Part shown: positions 19,387 to 27,905 of the stretch, piece by piece
Layout: every line of letters begins with the position of its first letter
Numbering within the stretch: position 1 is the first letter of the stretch
Assembly (NCBI RefSeq): GCF_000719095.1
Contig: NZ_JOEH01000004.1
Coordinates: forward strand, 310,001 to 374,000
DNA length: 64,000 nt
Source: Streptacidiphilus jeojiense
Lineage (GTDB): Bacteria > Actinomycetota > Actinomycetes > Streptomycetales > Streptomycetaceae
Reading direction: 5' to 3'
Made by a program: the position numbers and the translations under genes
The notes under the pieces: generated by a model
The model's input: only the letters and a program-made list of their open reading frames with translations
Databases searched by the model: none
What the model was told of the DNA's origin: nothing

Positions 19387-20226
19387 ATGCCCGTCGCTCT
19401 GGTCACCGATTCCACCGCCTACCTCCCGGACGAGGCGGTAGCGCGGCTCGGCATCGACGTGGTGCCGCTGAGCGTGGTGCTGGGCGACCAGGTGCTGGAG
19501 GAGGGGATAGAGGTCACGCCGGGGGACGTGGCCGAGGCGCTGCGGCGAAAGGTGCAGGTCACGACCTCGCGGCCGAACCCGGAGGCCTTCGCGGCGGCAT
19601 ATCGGGCCGCCGCCGGGCGCGGCGCCGACGGCGTGGTCTCGCTGCATCTGTCGGCGGAGCTCTCCGGCACCTACGAGGCGGCGGTGCTGGCGGCCGAGGC
19701 GGCGGAGATCCCGGTACGGGTGGTGGACACCCGGATGGTCGCCATGGCGCTCGGCTACTGCGTACTGGCCGCTGCCGAGGTGGCCGGGAAGGGCGGCGGG
19801 ATCGACGAGGTCGCCGCCGCGGCCGAGAAGCGGGCCGGGGCCACCACCGGGTTCTTCTACGTGGACACCCTGGAGTACCTGCGGCGCGGCGGACGGATCG
19901 GCGCGGCCCGGGCGATGCTGGGCTCCGCGCTGGCGGTCAAGCCGCTGCTGCACCTGTCCGGGGGCCGGATCGAACCGCTGGAGAAGGTGCGCACCTCCAG
20001 CCGGGCCATCGCACGGCTGGAGGAGATCGCGATCCAGCAGGCCGGCGCCGACGAGGTCGACCTGGCGGTGCACCACCTGGCGGCCCGGGACGGGGCGGAG
20101 CAGCTCGCCGAGCGGCTGCGGGAGCGGGTCCCCGGGCTGCGGGAGCTGTACGTCGGCGAGGTGGGCGCGGTGATCGGGGCCCACGTCGGGCCGGGACTGC
20201 TGGCGGTCGTCGTCTCGCCGCGCTGA
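19387..20226 (+). CDS. DegV-family fatty-acid-binding protein
   Basis: A 279-residue cytosolic protein. The N-terminus VALVTDSTAYLP and the stretch VTTSRPNPEAF, followed by HLSAELSGTYEAA, are the family signature (the S-x-x-L-S-G-T-Y loop binds the carboxylate). DegV/FakB proteins hold a fatty acid for phosphorylation by a FakA kinase. No fakA is nearby. The C-terminal domain is complete. It precedes comEA in many actinobacterial genomes, but a hairpin between the genes suggests separate transcription. Confidence 0.92.
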   Translation: MPVALVTDSTAYLPDEAVARLGIDVVPLSVVLGDQVLEEGIEVTPGDVAEALRRKVQVTTSRPNPEAFAAAYRAAAGRGADGVVSLHLSAELSGTYEAAVLAAEAAEIPVRVVDTRMVAMALGYCVLAAAEVAGKGGGIDEVAAAAEKRAGATTGFFYVDTLEYLRRGGRIGAARAMLGSALAVKPLLHLSGGRIEPLEKVRTSSRAIARLEEIAIQQAGADEVDLAVHHLAARDGAEQLAERLRERVPGLRELYVGEVGAVIGAHVGPGLLAVVVSPR

Positions 20227-20228
20227 AT

Positions 20229-20246
20229 CTCACCCCTGCGGGTGAG
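20229..20246 (+). terminator. Hairpin after degV
   Basis: CTCACCC (20229-20235) pairs perfectly with GGGTGAG (20240-20246) around CTGC, three bases after the degV stop. No T tract follows, so termination may be partial. Confidence 0.5.
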
Positions 20247-20329
20247 CGGGTTCTGCACACCCCCGGGTCTGTCCACAGGGCGTCAGCAGGCGTGCGGCAG
20301 GCGGCTTTCACGGGTCTAGCGTCGGCGCC

Positions 20330-21193
20330 ATGAGGACCTTGACGCGGGACCGCGACACAACCACAGAGCTGGTGCGACAGCGCATGGACGCGCTGTTCGA
20401 ACCCGGGCCCGCGGGGCGCGGACGGGGAGGCGGGTCGGCAGCGCGAGCCCCGTTGGCGGCCGCGGCGCCGCCTGCGCCGGGGGCGGGGCCGTCGCCCGAG
20501 CCGGCGCCCCTGCCGGTACGGCGGCGGCTGCCGCTGGCCCTGCAGGAGCGGCTGGACCTGGACCGGCGGGCGGTGGTCGGCCTGTCCGTGCTGCTGGTGC
20601 TCGGCGTCGGCTACGGGGCGCAGCAGTTCTGGGCGGGACGACCGGAGCCGGTCGCCGTTCCGACGGCCGAGGTCAGCGCCGGCGCCTCACTGTCACCGCC
20701 GCTGTCGTCGACGCTGCCGTCCGCGGCGTCGTCGGTACTGGTGCCTTCCGGGGCCGGGGCCGGGGCCGGGGTCGCTGGCGGGGTGGTCGTCGATGTCGCC
20801 GGGCGGGTCCGGGAGCCGGGCGTGCGGACGCTGCCGGCCGGGTCACGGGTCCAGGACGCCTTGAAGGCCGCCGGGGGAGCGGCGCCGGGAACGGATCTGA
20901 CCGGATTGAACCTTGCGCGGCGGCTGAACGACGGCGAGGAGATCATCGTGGGCGCCGCTCCGGGGGCGGCCGGCGCCAGCGGCTCCTCCGCACGTCCGGC
21001 CGGTCCGCTCAGCCTGAACTCGGCGACCGTCGAGCAGTTGGACGCGCTGCCCGGCCTCGGTCCGGTGCTGGCGCAGCGGATCATCCAGTACCGGGACCAG
21101 CACGGCGGCTTCACCTCGGTGGACCAGCTGCGCAAGGTCAGCGGTTTCGGCGAGCGTCGGCTCGCCGATCTGCGGGCCAAGCTCCAGCCATGA
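20330..21193 (+). CDS. comEA: Competence protein ComEA (membrane DNA receptor)
   Basis: A 287-residue protein. A Pro/Ala-rich cytosolic N-terminus of about 70 residues precedes one membrane segment (VVGLSVLLVLGVGYGAQQF). Outside the membrane an SLBB domain (VVVDVAGRVREPGVRTLPAG ... RRLNDGEEIIVG) is followed by the paired helix-hairpin-helix DNA-binding domain (LNSATVEQLDALPGLGPVLAQRIIQYR ... VSGFGERRLADL). In transformable bacteria ComEA binds incoming double-stranded DNA and hands it to the ComEC channel. The last bases overlap comEC (ATGA), so they form one operon. ComEA itself looks intact although its partner is broken. Confidence 0.95.
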   Translation: MRTLTRDRDTTTELVRQRMDALFEPGPAGRGRGGGSAARAPLAAAAPPAPGAGPSPEPAPLPVRRRLPLALQERLDLDRRAVVGLSVLLVLGVGYGAQQFWAGRPEPVAVPTAEVSAGASLSPPLSSTLPSAASSVLVPSGAGAGAGVAGGVVVDVAGRVREPGVRTLPAGSRVQDALKAAGGAAPGTDLTGLNLARRLNDGEEIIVGAAPGAAGASGSSARPAGPLSLNSATVEQLDALPGLGPVLAQRIIQYRDQHGGFTSVDQLRKVSGFGERRLADLRAKLQP

Positions 21194-23316
21194 GCGGCCC
21201 GGGCGCGGGCGCGGAGGAGCAGGGGAAGCCGCCTCCCGACCTGCGGCTGGTCGGTCCCGCACTGGTGGTGTGGACGACGACGGCCGTGGTGCTGGGCGCC
21301 GGCCCCGGCGCGGTGCTGCGGGTGGTGGCCGGGGTCGTCGCCGCGGTCTGCGGGGTCGTGCTGCTGCTCTGGTCCGGACGGCGCTCCCGTGGGCGTCAGC
21401 TCGCCGGGCTGCTGCTGAGCGTCGGCGCCGCCGCGCTGGCCGCGACACTGGCCACCGCCGACCTGCACCGGGGACCGCTGCCGGGGCTGGCGCGGCGTCA
21501 GGCCGTGGTGGAGGCCCGGCTCACGGTCACTCGGGATCCCCGGGAGGGCGCGGGCGGCGGGGCGGCGCCCTACGTCGTGGTCCGGGCGACCGTCGACGAG
21601 GTCGAGGGCATGTCGGTGCGCACACCGGTCACGGTGCTGGCCGAGGGCGCCGAGGCCGGGCGCTGGCTGGCGCTGCTGCCCTCGACCCGGCTGGCGGTGT
21701 CGGGACGGCTGCGCCCGGTCGAGGGCGGGGACGTCGCGGTGCTGCTGGTGGTCCGCGGGCCGCCGCAGGTGGTGACCGGTCCGGACACGGTGCAGCGGGC
21801 GGCCGGTGCCCTGCGGGCCGGGCTGCGTTCGGCCGCCCGGCCGCTGGAGCCCGACCCCAGGGCGCTGCTGCCGGGCCTGGTGGTGGGGGACACCAGCGCG
21901 GTGCCGCCGGATCTCGACGAGGCCTTCAAGGCGACCGATCTCGCGCACATCACTGCCGTTTCAGGCGCGAATTTGAGCATCGTCCTGGTGCTGCTGGTCG
22001 GTGCGGCGGCGCGGGCGAGGACGGTGGAGCGCGGCGGGCTGGCGGCCCGGGTGGGGCTGCCGCTGCGGGTCACGGCCGGTGGCGGGGCGGCGCTGACGGT
22101 GGGGTTCGTGATCCTCTGCCGTCCGGATCCCAGCGTGCTGCGGGCCGCGGGCACCGGCCTGATCATGCTGCTGGCGCTGGCCACCGGCCGCCGGGCGGCC
22201 CCGCTGGCGGCCCTGGCCGGGGCGACCCTGCTGCTGATGCTGGTCGATCCCTGGCTCGCCCTGTCCTACGGGTTCGCCCTCTCGGCCATGGCCACCGCCG
22301 GGCTGCTGACACTGGGTCCGCGCTGGGCCGAGGCGCTGACCCGTCGGGGCTGGCCCGGCTGGGCGGCCGAGGCGCTGGCCTGCGCGGCGGCCGCACAGGT
22401 GCTGTGCGGGCCCCTGCTGGTGGTGAAGGCGGCGCGGGTGAGCCTGGTGGCGATCCCGTGCAATCTGCTGGCCGAGGCGGCGGTCGCCCCGGCCACGCTG
22501 CTGGGCTTCGCGGCGCTGGCCGCGGCACCGGTGTCGATGGCCGTGGCGGAGTTCCTGGCCTGGCTGGCGTCCTTCCCCACGGACTGGATCATCGCCCTGG
22601 CTCGGTTCGCCGCGGACCTGCCCGGTGCCGAGGTCGCCTGGCCCGGCGGCTGGGGCGGTGCCGTCCTGCTGGCGGCCGTCAGCTGCGCGGCGGTGGCCTG
22701 CCTGCCGGTGCTGCGGCACCCTGCGGTCGCCGTGCTGCTGGCGCTGTCGCTGCTCGCAGTGCTGCTGCGTCCGGCGCCGCTGACCAGGCTGGTGACCGGC
22801 TGGCCGCCGGACCACTGGCGGGTCGTCATGTGCTCCGTGGGGCAGGGCGACGCGGAGGTGGTCTCGGCCGGGTCCGGTTCGGCGCTGGTCATCGACGCCG
22901 GCCCGGACCCGCATGCCGTGGACCGGTGCCTGCGCAGCCTGGGGGTGGTCCGCATCCCGTTGCTCCTGCTGACGCACGACCACGCGGACCACGTCGAGGG
23001 ACTGCCCGGGGTGCTGCACGACCGGCAGGTGGGCGCGATCGAGACCACCCCCAGCCAGGACCCGCCGGCCGAGTGGGCCAGGATCCGCCGCTGGGCCGGC
23101 CAGGCCCGGGTCCCGCTGCTCACCGCGGCCCCCGGCGAGAGTCGGGGCCTGGGCGAGCTGCACTGGCAGGTCCTGTGGCCGGACGGCCCGCTGGACTCCG
23201 CCGTCCGCGGTCCCAACAACGCCAGCGTCGCCCTGCTGGTGACCGCCCCGGGCCTGCGGATGGCCTTCCTGGGCGACCTGGAACCCCCGGCCCAGTCCCG
23301 CCTCATGGAACACCTG
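21190..23316 (+). pseudogene. comEC: comEC N-terminal part, interrupted by a transposon
   Basis: The first 709 codons of the ComEC DNA-uptake channel. An N-terminal OB-like region, the multi-helix Competence domain (about 240-530, ITAVSGANLSIVLVLLVG is the typical signature) and the start of the metallo-beta-lactamase domain (CSVGQGDAEVV; LLLTHDHADHVEG) are present. At CTG (23314-23316) the Tn7-like element begins, and its first three bases, TGA, supply a premature stop. The rest of the nuclease-like domain lies at 30292-30558. A 709-residue protein could be made and inserted in the membrane, but it lacks the last metal-site motifs. Function is expected to be lost. Confidence 0.95.
23312..23316. 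repeat. Target-site duplication, left copy (ACCTG)
   Basis: ACCTG lies directly before the transposon end TGAGAATG. The same five bases follow the right end at 30287-30291. Five-base duplications are the norm for Tn7-like and Tn5053/Mu-like DDE elements. Confidence 0.93.
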
Positions 23317-23341
23317 TGAGAATGTCAGTCGCGGTTGGCAC
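23317..23341 (+). repeat. Left terminal inverted repeat
   Basis: TGAGAATGTCAG, five unmatched bases (TCGCG) and GTTGGCAC. Compared with the right end the first 12 and last 8 positions match exactly and the middle five do not, so the repeat is bipartite: a cleavage-end part and a likely transposase-binding box. Confidence 0.93.
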
Positions 23342-23419
23342 TTTATGAGTGCACTGGCCTGCGGTGCCGACGCCTTCCGACAGTCATGGTTGGCACTGAA
23401 TATCAATGGAGGGTGGCAC
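23334..23419 (+). repeat. Repeated transposase-binding boxes in left end
   Basis: GTTGGCAC occurs at 23334-23341 and 23389-23396, with a near copy GGTGGCAC at 23412-23419. Tn7-type ends carry several TnsB sites in unequal spacing; this array has that look. The boxes lie before the first gene and may also repress its promoter. Confidence 0.65.
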
Positions 23420-23554
23420 CCTATGCGAGTTTCGGCGCTTCTGGCATCTCTTTGATCAAATTGCTCCGTGCCTCTCGGCATGCCTGCGTTTGCTGTACCC
23501 ATGAGGCAGATCAGCGTGGATGGGTCGGTCGGCCCGCGTGTCCATGAGGGAAGG

Positions 23555-24385
23555 GTGACCAGCCCGCTCTGGTCGGATGTATGCGGGTGGGAGGATCTGG
23601 CCCTTCTGTGTGATGACGAGGACCTGGCTGTCGGCCGGGCGATGCTGAACCTCGGTCAGGGCTGGTCAGAGCGATGGTGTGCGACGTGGAAGGTCGGCAA
23701 GGTGAAGCAGGCCGGCTCGGTCGCGGGGTTGAACGCGGTGTCGTTGACGGGCTGTGTCCCGTGGCGTGGCTTCGCCTGGCGCACGCAGCAGTCTCATAGG
23801 CCTGGGCTGGAGCCGATGCTGCCGACCGGGCGCCAGCACGCATTCGAGTCCCATCGTGAGGACCAGTTCGTTGTGATGGCGGACTTTGCGGGTGATGCGG
23901 ACGAAATGCTCTCGCAGCCTTTCCTTCTGAATTTCGAGTCCAAGGAAGGGCCGCGCGAGCACATTCCCGATTTCCTGCTGGTATCCAGCCGTGAGCGGTG
24001 GCTTGTGGATATCCGTCCTGCAGGCCGGATGAGCGTCGATGACCTCATGAAGTTCGCGGCCACCTCCGAGGTCGCTCTCGCATTGGGATGGGGCTACGCG
24101 GTGGTTACCGGCTGGAGGCCGTTGACCTGGAGAAACATCGATCTGTTCTACTCCAGGCGGCGCCCGATGCAGGATCCGCTGGGATTGAAGCCGTTACTGC
24201 TGCAGGCGGCCCGGGCCGCGGCGGAACCGCTCACCTTCGGGCAGTTGGCGGCTGGTTTCGAGTTCCCGGCCCTGGCGAGACCGGTGATCTTGCACCTGCT
24301 CTGGCACCGGCGCTTGGCCGTCGACCTGACGGTGCCGTTCAAGGATGGAAGCGCCCTCCGGGTCGCGCGGGAGACAGCCCGGTGA
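23555..24385 (+). CDS. tnsA: TnsA-like transposon endonuclease
   Basis: A 276-residue protein from the GTG at 23555, which follows GAGGGAAGG; earlier in-frame starts at 23468, 23480 and 23501 lack a ribosome site. The centre holds the TnsA N-domain pattern: FESHREDQF (E102, equivalent of the catalytic Glu), LSQPFLLNF, HIPDFLLV (D139) and WLVDIRPAG. In Tn7 TnsA the third position is a Lys; here it is Arg154. The C-terminal part (about 195-270) looks like a winged helix. TnsA nicks the 5' strand at each end so that the element is cut out rather than copied. A TTA leucine codon lies at 24194-24196. It overlaps tnsB by GTGA. Confidence 0.8.
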   Translation: MTSPLWSDVCGWEDLALLCDDEDLAVGRAMLNLGQGWSERWCATWKVGKVKQAGSVAGLNAVSLTGCVPWRGFAWRTQQSHRPGLEPMLPTGRQHAFESHREDQFVVMADFAGDADEMLSQPFLLNFESKEGPREHIPDFLLVSSRERWLVDIRPAGRMSVDDLMKFAATSEVALALGWGYAVVTGWRPLTWRNIDLFYSRRRPMQDPLGLKPLLLQAARAAAEPLTFGQLAAGFEFPALARPVILHLLWHRRLAVDLTVPFKDGSALRVARETAR

Positions 24386-26640
24386 GCGGGCAGGCAGCGG
24401 GATTCCTGGAACTGGTGGTCGGCGAGAACTTGATCCTGGACGACGAGGAATGGCAGGTGGACCTCGTCGAACCTCAGTTCGGCCGGGTGCTTTTGGCGTC
24501 CCGGACGGGGACTCGGCAGACGGTGTCGTTCCGCATGCTCGCCCACCACCCTCGCTGCCGGCGGTCGACGGTCTCGACTGCGTCGGGTCAGCATCTGCAG
24601 CCGAAGACAGAGAGTGATCTCAGCGTCCACCAAAGGAAGTTGCTGCGGATCAGGCGGGGTCACCTGCTGGAGGTCGAGACGGGATATCGCGACGGTGATC
24701 CCTTTCATCCGGGGCTGGGTGAGCCGCGGCCCCAGTACGATCCGGACTGCACCACGGTCACTCAGCGGCGCCGGGCGAAGGTTGCCGAGCTGCAGGCCCT
24801 TGATCCGGAACACGCGAAGGTGCTGGGCCTGTCGCATGTGAGCTACCGGACGCTGACGCGCTGGGAGTCCAAGCGGCGGGTCGATGTCACGATGGGATGC
24901 GCCGACGACCGCTGGACGCCCGCGTCGCGCGGGCATCCGAGCATCACGGAAGCGGTCCGCAAGGCGATCCTCGCCGTTCGGCAGGAGACGCTGCACCGAT
25001 CGAAGATCAACATGAGAGCCCGAGTCGGACTCATCCACCAGTACGTTCTGGAGACGTTCGGCGAGGAGGCCCTCAAGGAGATCCCGAGCTACGGCACCCT
25101 GCGAGTGGTTTGGCAGGAGTGGTTCGGCACAGGTCGCGCGCGTCAGCGCTATGCCCGGTCCGCACTGCTGGAGACCACCGGTGAACACGTGATCCTGGAA
25201 AGACCCGGGCAGGTCGTCGCCCTGGACACCACGGTGCTACCGGTGATGCTGCGGGAGGCGGTCTTCGACGATCCGGTCACGGTCCACCTCACATTGGCCA
25301 TGGACGTCTACACGCACTCGCTGGTCGGGTTTCGTCTGACGCTGGTCTCGGACACCTCGACCGATGTCGCGATGCTGCTGCGGGATCTGACGATGCCGTT
25401 GCCCATGCGGGCCAGCTGGGGCGAGGACATGGAATGGCCCTACCCCGGGGTCCCGGCCGCGTTGGTTGCGGAGTTCGCCGGGCATTCAGTGGCCGCGTTG
25501 CCGTTCTTCTCGCCAGAGACGGTCACCACCGATCACGGGAGTGTCTACCGCAGTCATCACCTCGTTCAGGTCCAGAACGTTCTCGGAGTGAGGGTGCTCC
25601 CGGCCCGGGTCTTGAGGCCGACCGACAAGCAGGCAGTCGAACGGGCCTTCGGCGCCGTCCGTTCGATGCTGTTCGAGTATCTGCCCGGCTACACCGGCGT
25701 CGACGCCTCCGACCGCGGCGCCGATGTCGAGGGCGACGCGGTCCTGACGGTCGAGCAGATGGAACAGCTGCTGGCGACCTGGATTGTCAAGGTGTGGCAG
25801 CGGCGGCGCTTGGGCGAACACGCCCCTTGCTGGGATCCGGTCGGCGATCACAGCCCGAACACGCTTTTCGCCGCGTCCATGGCTCAGGGCGGATGGGCTC
25901 TGGAGATTCCCTCACCGAGCCTCTACTATCAGCTGCTGCCCCGGCACCAGGTCCTCATCCAGGGCAAGCGCGGGGTGAAGATCCGCGGACTTTGGTATGA
26001 CGGCAGGGCCCTGGACGCCTATCGGGCGGAGGAGGGTTCTGGGCGGGGCGGACGGCACAAGGACCGCTGGACGGTGCATCGTGACCCCCGCGACGCCCGG
26101 CTCGCGTTCTTTCAGGACCCGCGCACCCATGAGTGGCACGAGCTGCGGTGGACGGGCCTGCCGCCGGAGGACGAGATCCCCGCCTTCACGGACGCTCGGG
26201 TACGCGAGCTATTGACCGCGGCGAAGCAGGCCGGCCTCAAGCCCCGTTCGGACAGCGAGCTGCTGCCCCTGCTGCTGGAGTTGCTCGCTGCCTATGCCAA
26301 GGCAGAGCAATGGCCGGGGCAGCTGACCAAGGCCCAACGCAGCGAACGGGCCCGTGAGGCTGCCCAGGTGAAAGCGGCGGCGGCAGACCGACCAGCCGCC
26401 GGCACGGTCGGCGCCGCCGTCGGAAGCAGACCGGCTCGTCCGGTCCTGGTCGACGAGGCCGTGGACGCCGAACGCCGCACCCGCCGCGAGGCCACCGTGC
26501 TGCAACCGCCCAACGCACCGAGTCGACTGGGCGACGGATCGCGCCGCAGGGCCCACGCTCTGTTGGCCGTGGACGACATCGTCGCAGCGGACGCGGATTC
26601 GGCAGGCGACAACGAGGCAGACGGAGAGGACCGGCAGTGA
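24382..26640 (+). CDS. tnsB: TnsB-like DDE transposase
   Basis: A 752-residue protein from the GTG at 24382, which overlaps the tnsA stop; a longer open frame to 24088 would run through tnsA. N-terminal helical DNA-binding domains (about 60-270) precede the rve/RNase H-like core with the catalytic triad: D282 in VALDTT, D384 in VTTDHGSVY and E420 in KQAVERAFG, the last 35 residues after D384 as usual. A beta-barrel-like domain and a charged C-terminal tail (about 640-752) follow; in Tn7 this tail contacts TnsC. It binds the GTTGGCAC boxes by inference and joins 3' ends to the target. All key residues are intact, so it should be active. Confidence 0.92.
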   Translation: MSGQAAGFLELVVGENLILDDEEWQVDLVEPQFGRVLLASRTGTRQTVSFRMLAHHPRCRRSTVSTASGQHLQPKTESDLSVHQRKLLRIRRGHLLEVETGYRDGDPFHPGLGEPRPQYDPDCTTVTQRRRAKVAELQALDPEHAKVLGLSHVSYRTLTRWESKRRVDVTMGCADDRWTPASRGHPSITEAVRKAILAVRQETLHRSKINMRARVGLIHQYVLETFGEEALKEIPSYGTLRVVWQEWFGTGRARQRYARSALLETTGEHVILERPGQVVALDTTVLPVMLREAVFDDPVTVHLTLAMDVYTHSLVGFRLTLVSDTSTDVAMLLRDLTMPLPMRASWGEDMEWPYPGVPAALVAEFAGHSVAALPFFSPETVTTDHGSVYRSHHLVQVQNVLGVRVLPARVLRPTDKQAVERAFGAVRSMLFEYLPGYTGVDASDRGADVEGDAVLTVEQMEQLLATWIVKVWQRRRLGEHAPCWDPVGDHSPNTLFAASMAQGGWALEIPSPSLYYQLLPRHQVLIQGKRGVKIRGLWYDGRALDAYRAEEGSGRGGRHKDRWTVHRDPRDARLAFFQDPRTHEWHELRWTGLPPEDEIPAFTDARVRELLTAAKQAGLKPRSDSELLPLLLELLAAYAKAEQWPGQLTKAQRSERAREAAQVKAAAADRPAAGTVGAAVGSRPARPVLVDEAVDAERRTRREATVLQPPNAPSRLGDGSRRRAHALLAVDDIVAADADSAGDNEADGEDRQ

Positions 26641-27896
26641 CCACCGAAACTAGGCCCTCGGCCAGCGGGTTTATCCTGCCGGGCGAGGTCCCCGACCGGG
26701 AGACCGCCGAGGGCTGGACGACGTGGAGGAAGACACGGCAGTCCTTCGTCCCCGCTCCCCGCATCACCTTTGCCCGCTACCAGGCGATGGGCAAGCGTGA
26801 ACGGGCCCTTCACGACCTCCATCGCAGGGCGACGCACGCAAACCTGCCGCTGCAGGACACCCCGATGAGCCTGGTCGTGTCCGAGTTGCTGGAGACCCGG
26901 CTGCTGAACAACGCGATGAAGCAGAAGCCGACCACTCGGCCCGGCATCATGATCAACGGTGGTGGGAACCAGGGCAAGACCGAGACGGCCGTCGAGGCGG
27001 CAGCCGCCTTCGAGGACCTGTGGCTGGGACTTGAGGAATTCGTGGACGTCCCCGAACTGCCCGGCGCCCGCGACCTGCGGTCCACTGTCGCCTACGTCCA
27101 GACCCCTGTCACCGCGACACCGAAATCGACCTGCCAGGCCATCCTCGACTTTTTCGGCACTAGCGGCCGCAACATGACCCTGACCCAGCTTGTCCAGCAG
27201 GTCCGCGCGTCCTTGCGTGATCACCGCACCCGCGTCCTGATCCTTGATGATTGCACCCGGTTGCGCATGCACCGCAAGGATGACCAGGACACCCTCGACC
27301 TGATCAGAGCCCTGATGAGCATGCGCGTCACCCTGATCCTCATCGGTGTCGGTATCCCCGGTTCCGGCCTGCTCAGCGGTGGCTGGCAGAACCGGGAGAC
27401 CGGCCAGTGGGAGTTTCCCGAACCAGGCCACCGGGACTGGAAGGACGATGCCTCCACCCAGACCGCGCGGCGGTTCGACCTCGTCGACCTGAAGCCGTTC
27501 ACCTACGACACGCCCGCCGACATCGCCCACTTCGTCGACCACCTCACCGGCCTTGAAGGCCAGTTGCGGCTGTTCAAGGCTGGCGAAGGCATGCTGACGG
27601 GCGGCGGCATGCCCGAGTACTTCTACCGACGCACCGCCGGCGTGGTCGGCCTGATCGAGCGGTTGATCGAGGACGGGGCTTCGCTGGCCATGGACCTTGG
27701 CACCGAAGAGATCACCGAGGAACTGCTGGACCGCATCGTCATCCGCACGCGGCACCCCAAGCGGGACCGGGCCGCAGGGGAAGAGGGCGACGTCCCGCAT
27801 GTTCCCCCGGCGAAAAGGAAGACCCAAGGCCCCAGGCCGCGCAACACCGTTTTCGACGACAAGGGTGTCCCCGAGATCACCGCCTCGGGAAAGTGA
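26637..27896 (+). CDS. tnsC: TnsC/TniB-like AAA ATPase
   Basis: A 419-residue ATPase starting at GTG 26637, overlapping the tnsB stop by GTGA. Walker A is GGGNQGKT (K114) after the strand PGIMIN, and Walker B is RVLILDDCTRL (D204, D205). Sensor-1-like residues follow in LILIGVGIPGSG. The N-terminal 100 residues and the basic C-terminal tail (KRKTQGPRPRN) flank the AAA core. Proteins of this class form ATP-bound filaments on DNA, recruit the transposase and give target immunity. It is larger than TniB of Tn5053-type elements and smaller than Tn7 TnsC, between the two groups. Confidence 0.9.
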   Translation: MTTETRPSASGFILPGEVPDRETAEGWTTWRKTRQSFVPAPRITFARYQAMGKRERALHDLHRRATHANLPLQDTPMSLVVSELLETRLLNNAMKQKPTTRPGIMINGGGNQGKTETAVEAAAAFEDLWLGLEEFVDVPELPGARDLRSTVAYVQTPVTATPKSTCQAILDFFGTSGRNMTLTQLVQQVRASLRDHRTRVLILDDCTRLRMHRKDDQDTLDLIRALMSMRVTLILIGVGIPGSGLLSGGWQNRETGQWEFPEPGHRDWKDDASTQTARRFDLVDLKPFTYDTPADIAHFVDHLTGLEGQLRLFKAGEGMLTGGGMPEYFYRRTAGVVGLIERLIEDGASLAMDLGTEEITEELLDRIVIRTRHPKRDRAAGEEGDVPHVPPAKRKTQGPRPRNTVFDDKGVPEITASGK

Positions 27897-27905
27897 GCCG
27901 GCTTC

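Noticed and set aside
23468..23554. Upstream extension of the TnsA-like protein
   Set aside because: No ribosome site for starts at 23468, 23480 or 23501, whereas GTG 23555 has a strong one; the region adjoins the transposase-binding boxes.
24088..24381. Longer N-terminus for the TnsB-like transposase
   Set aside because: It would read through tnsA in another frame; the GTG at 24382 overlaps the tnsA stop as in the next gene pair.
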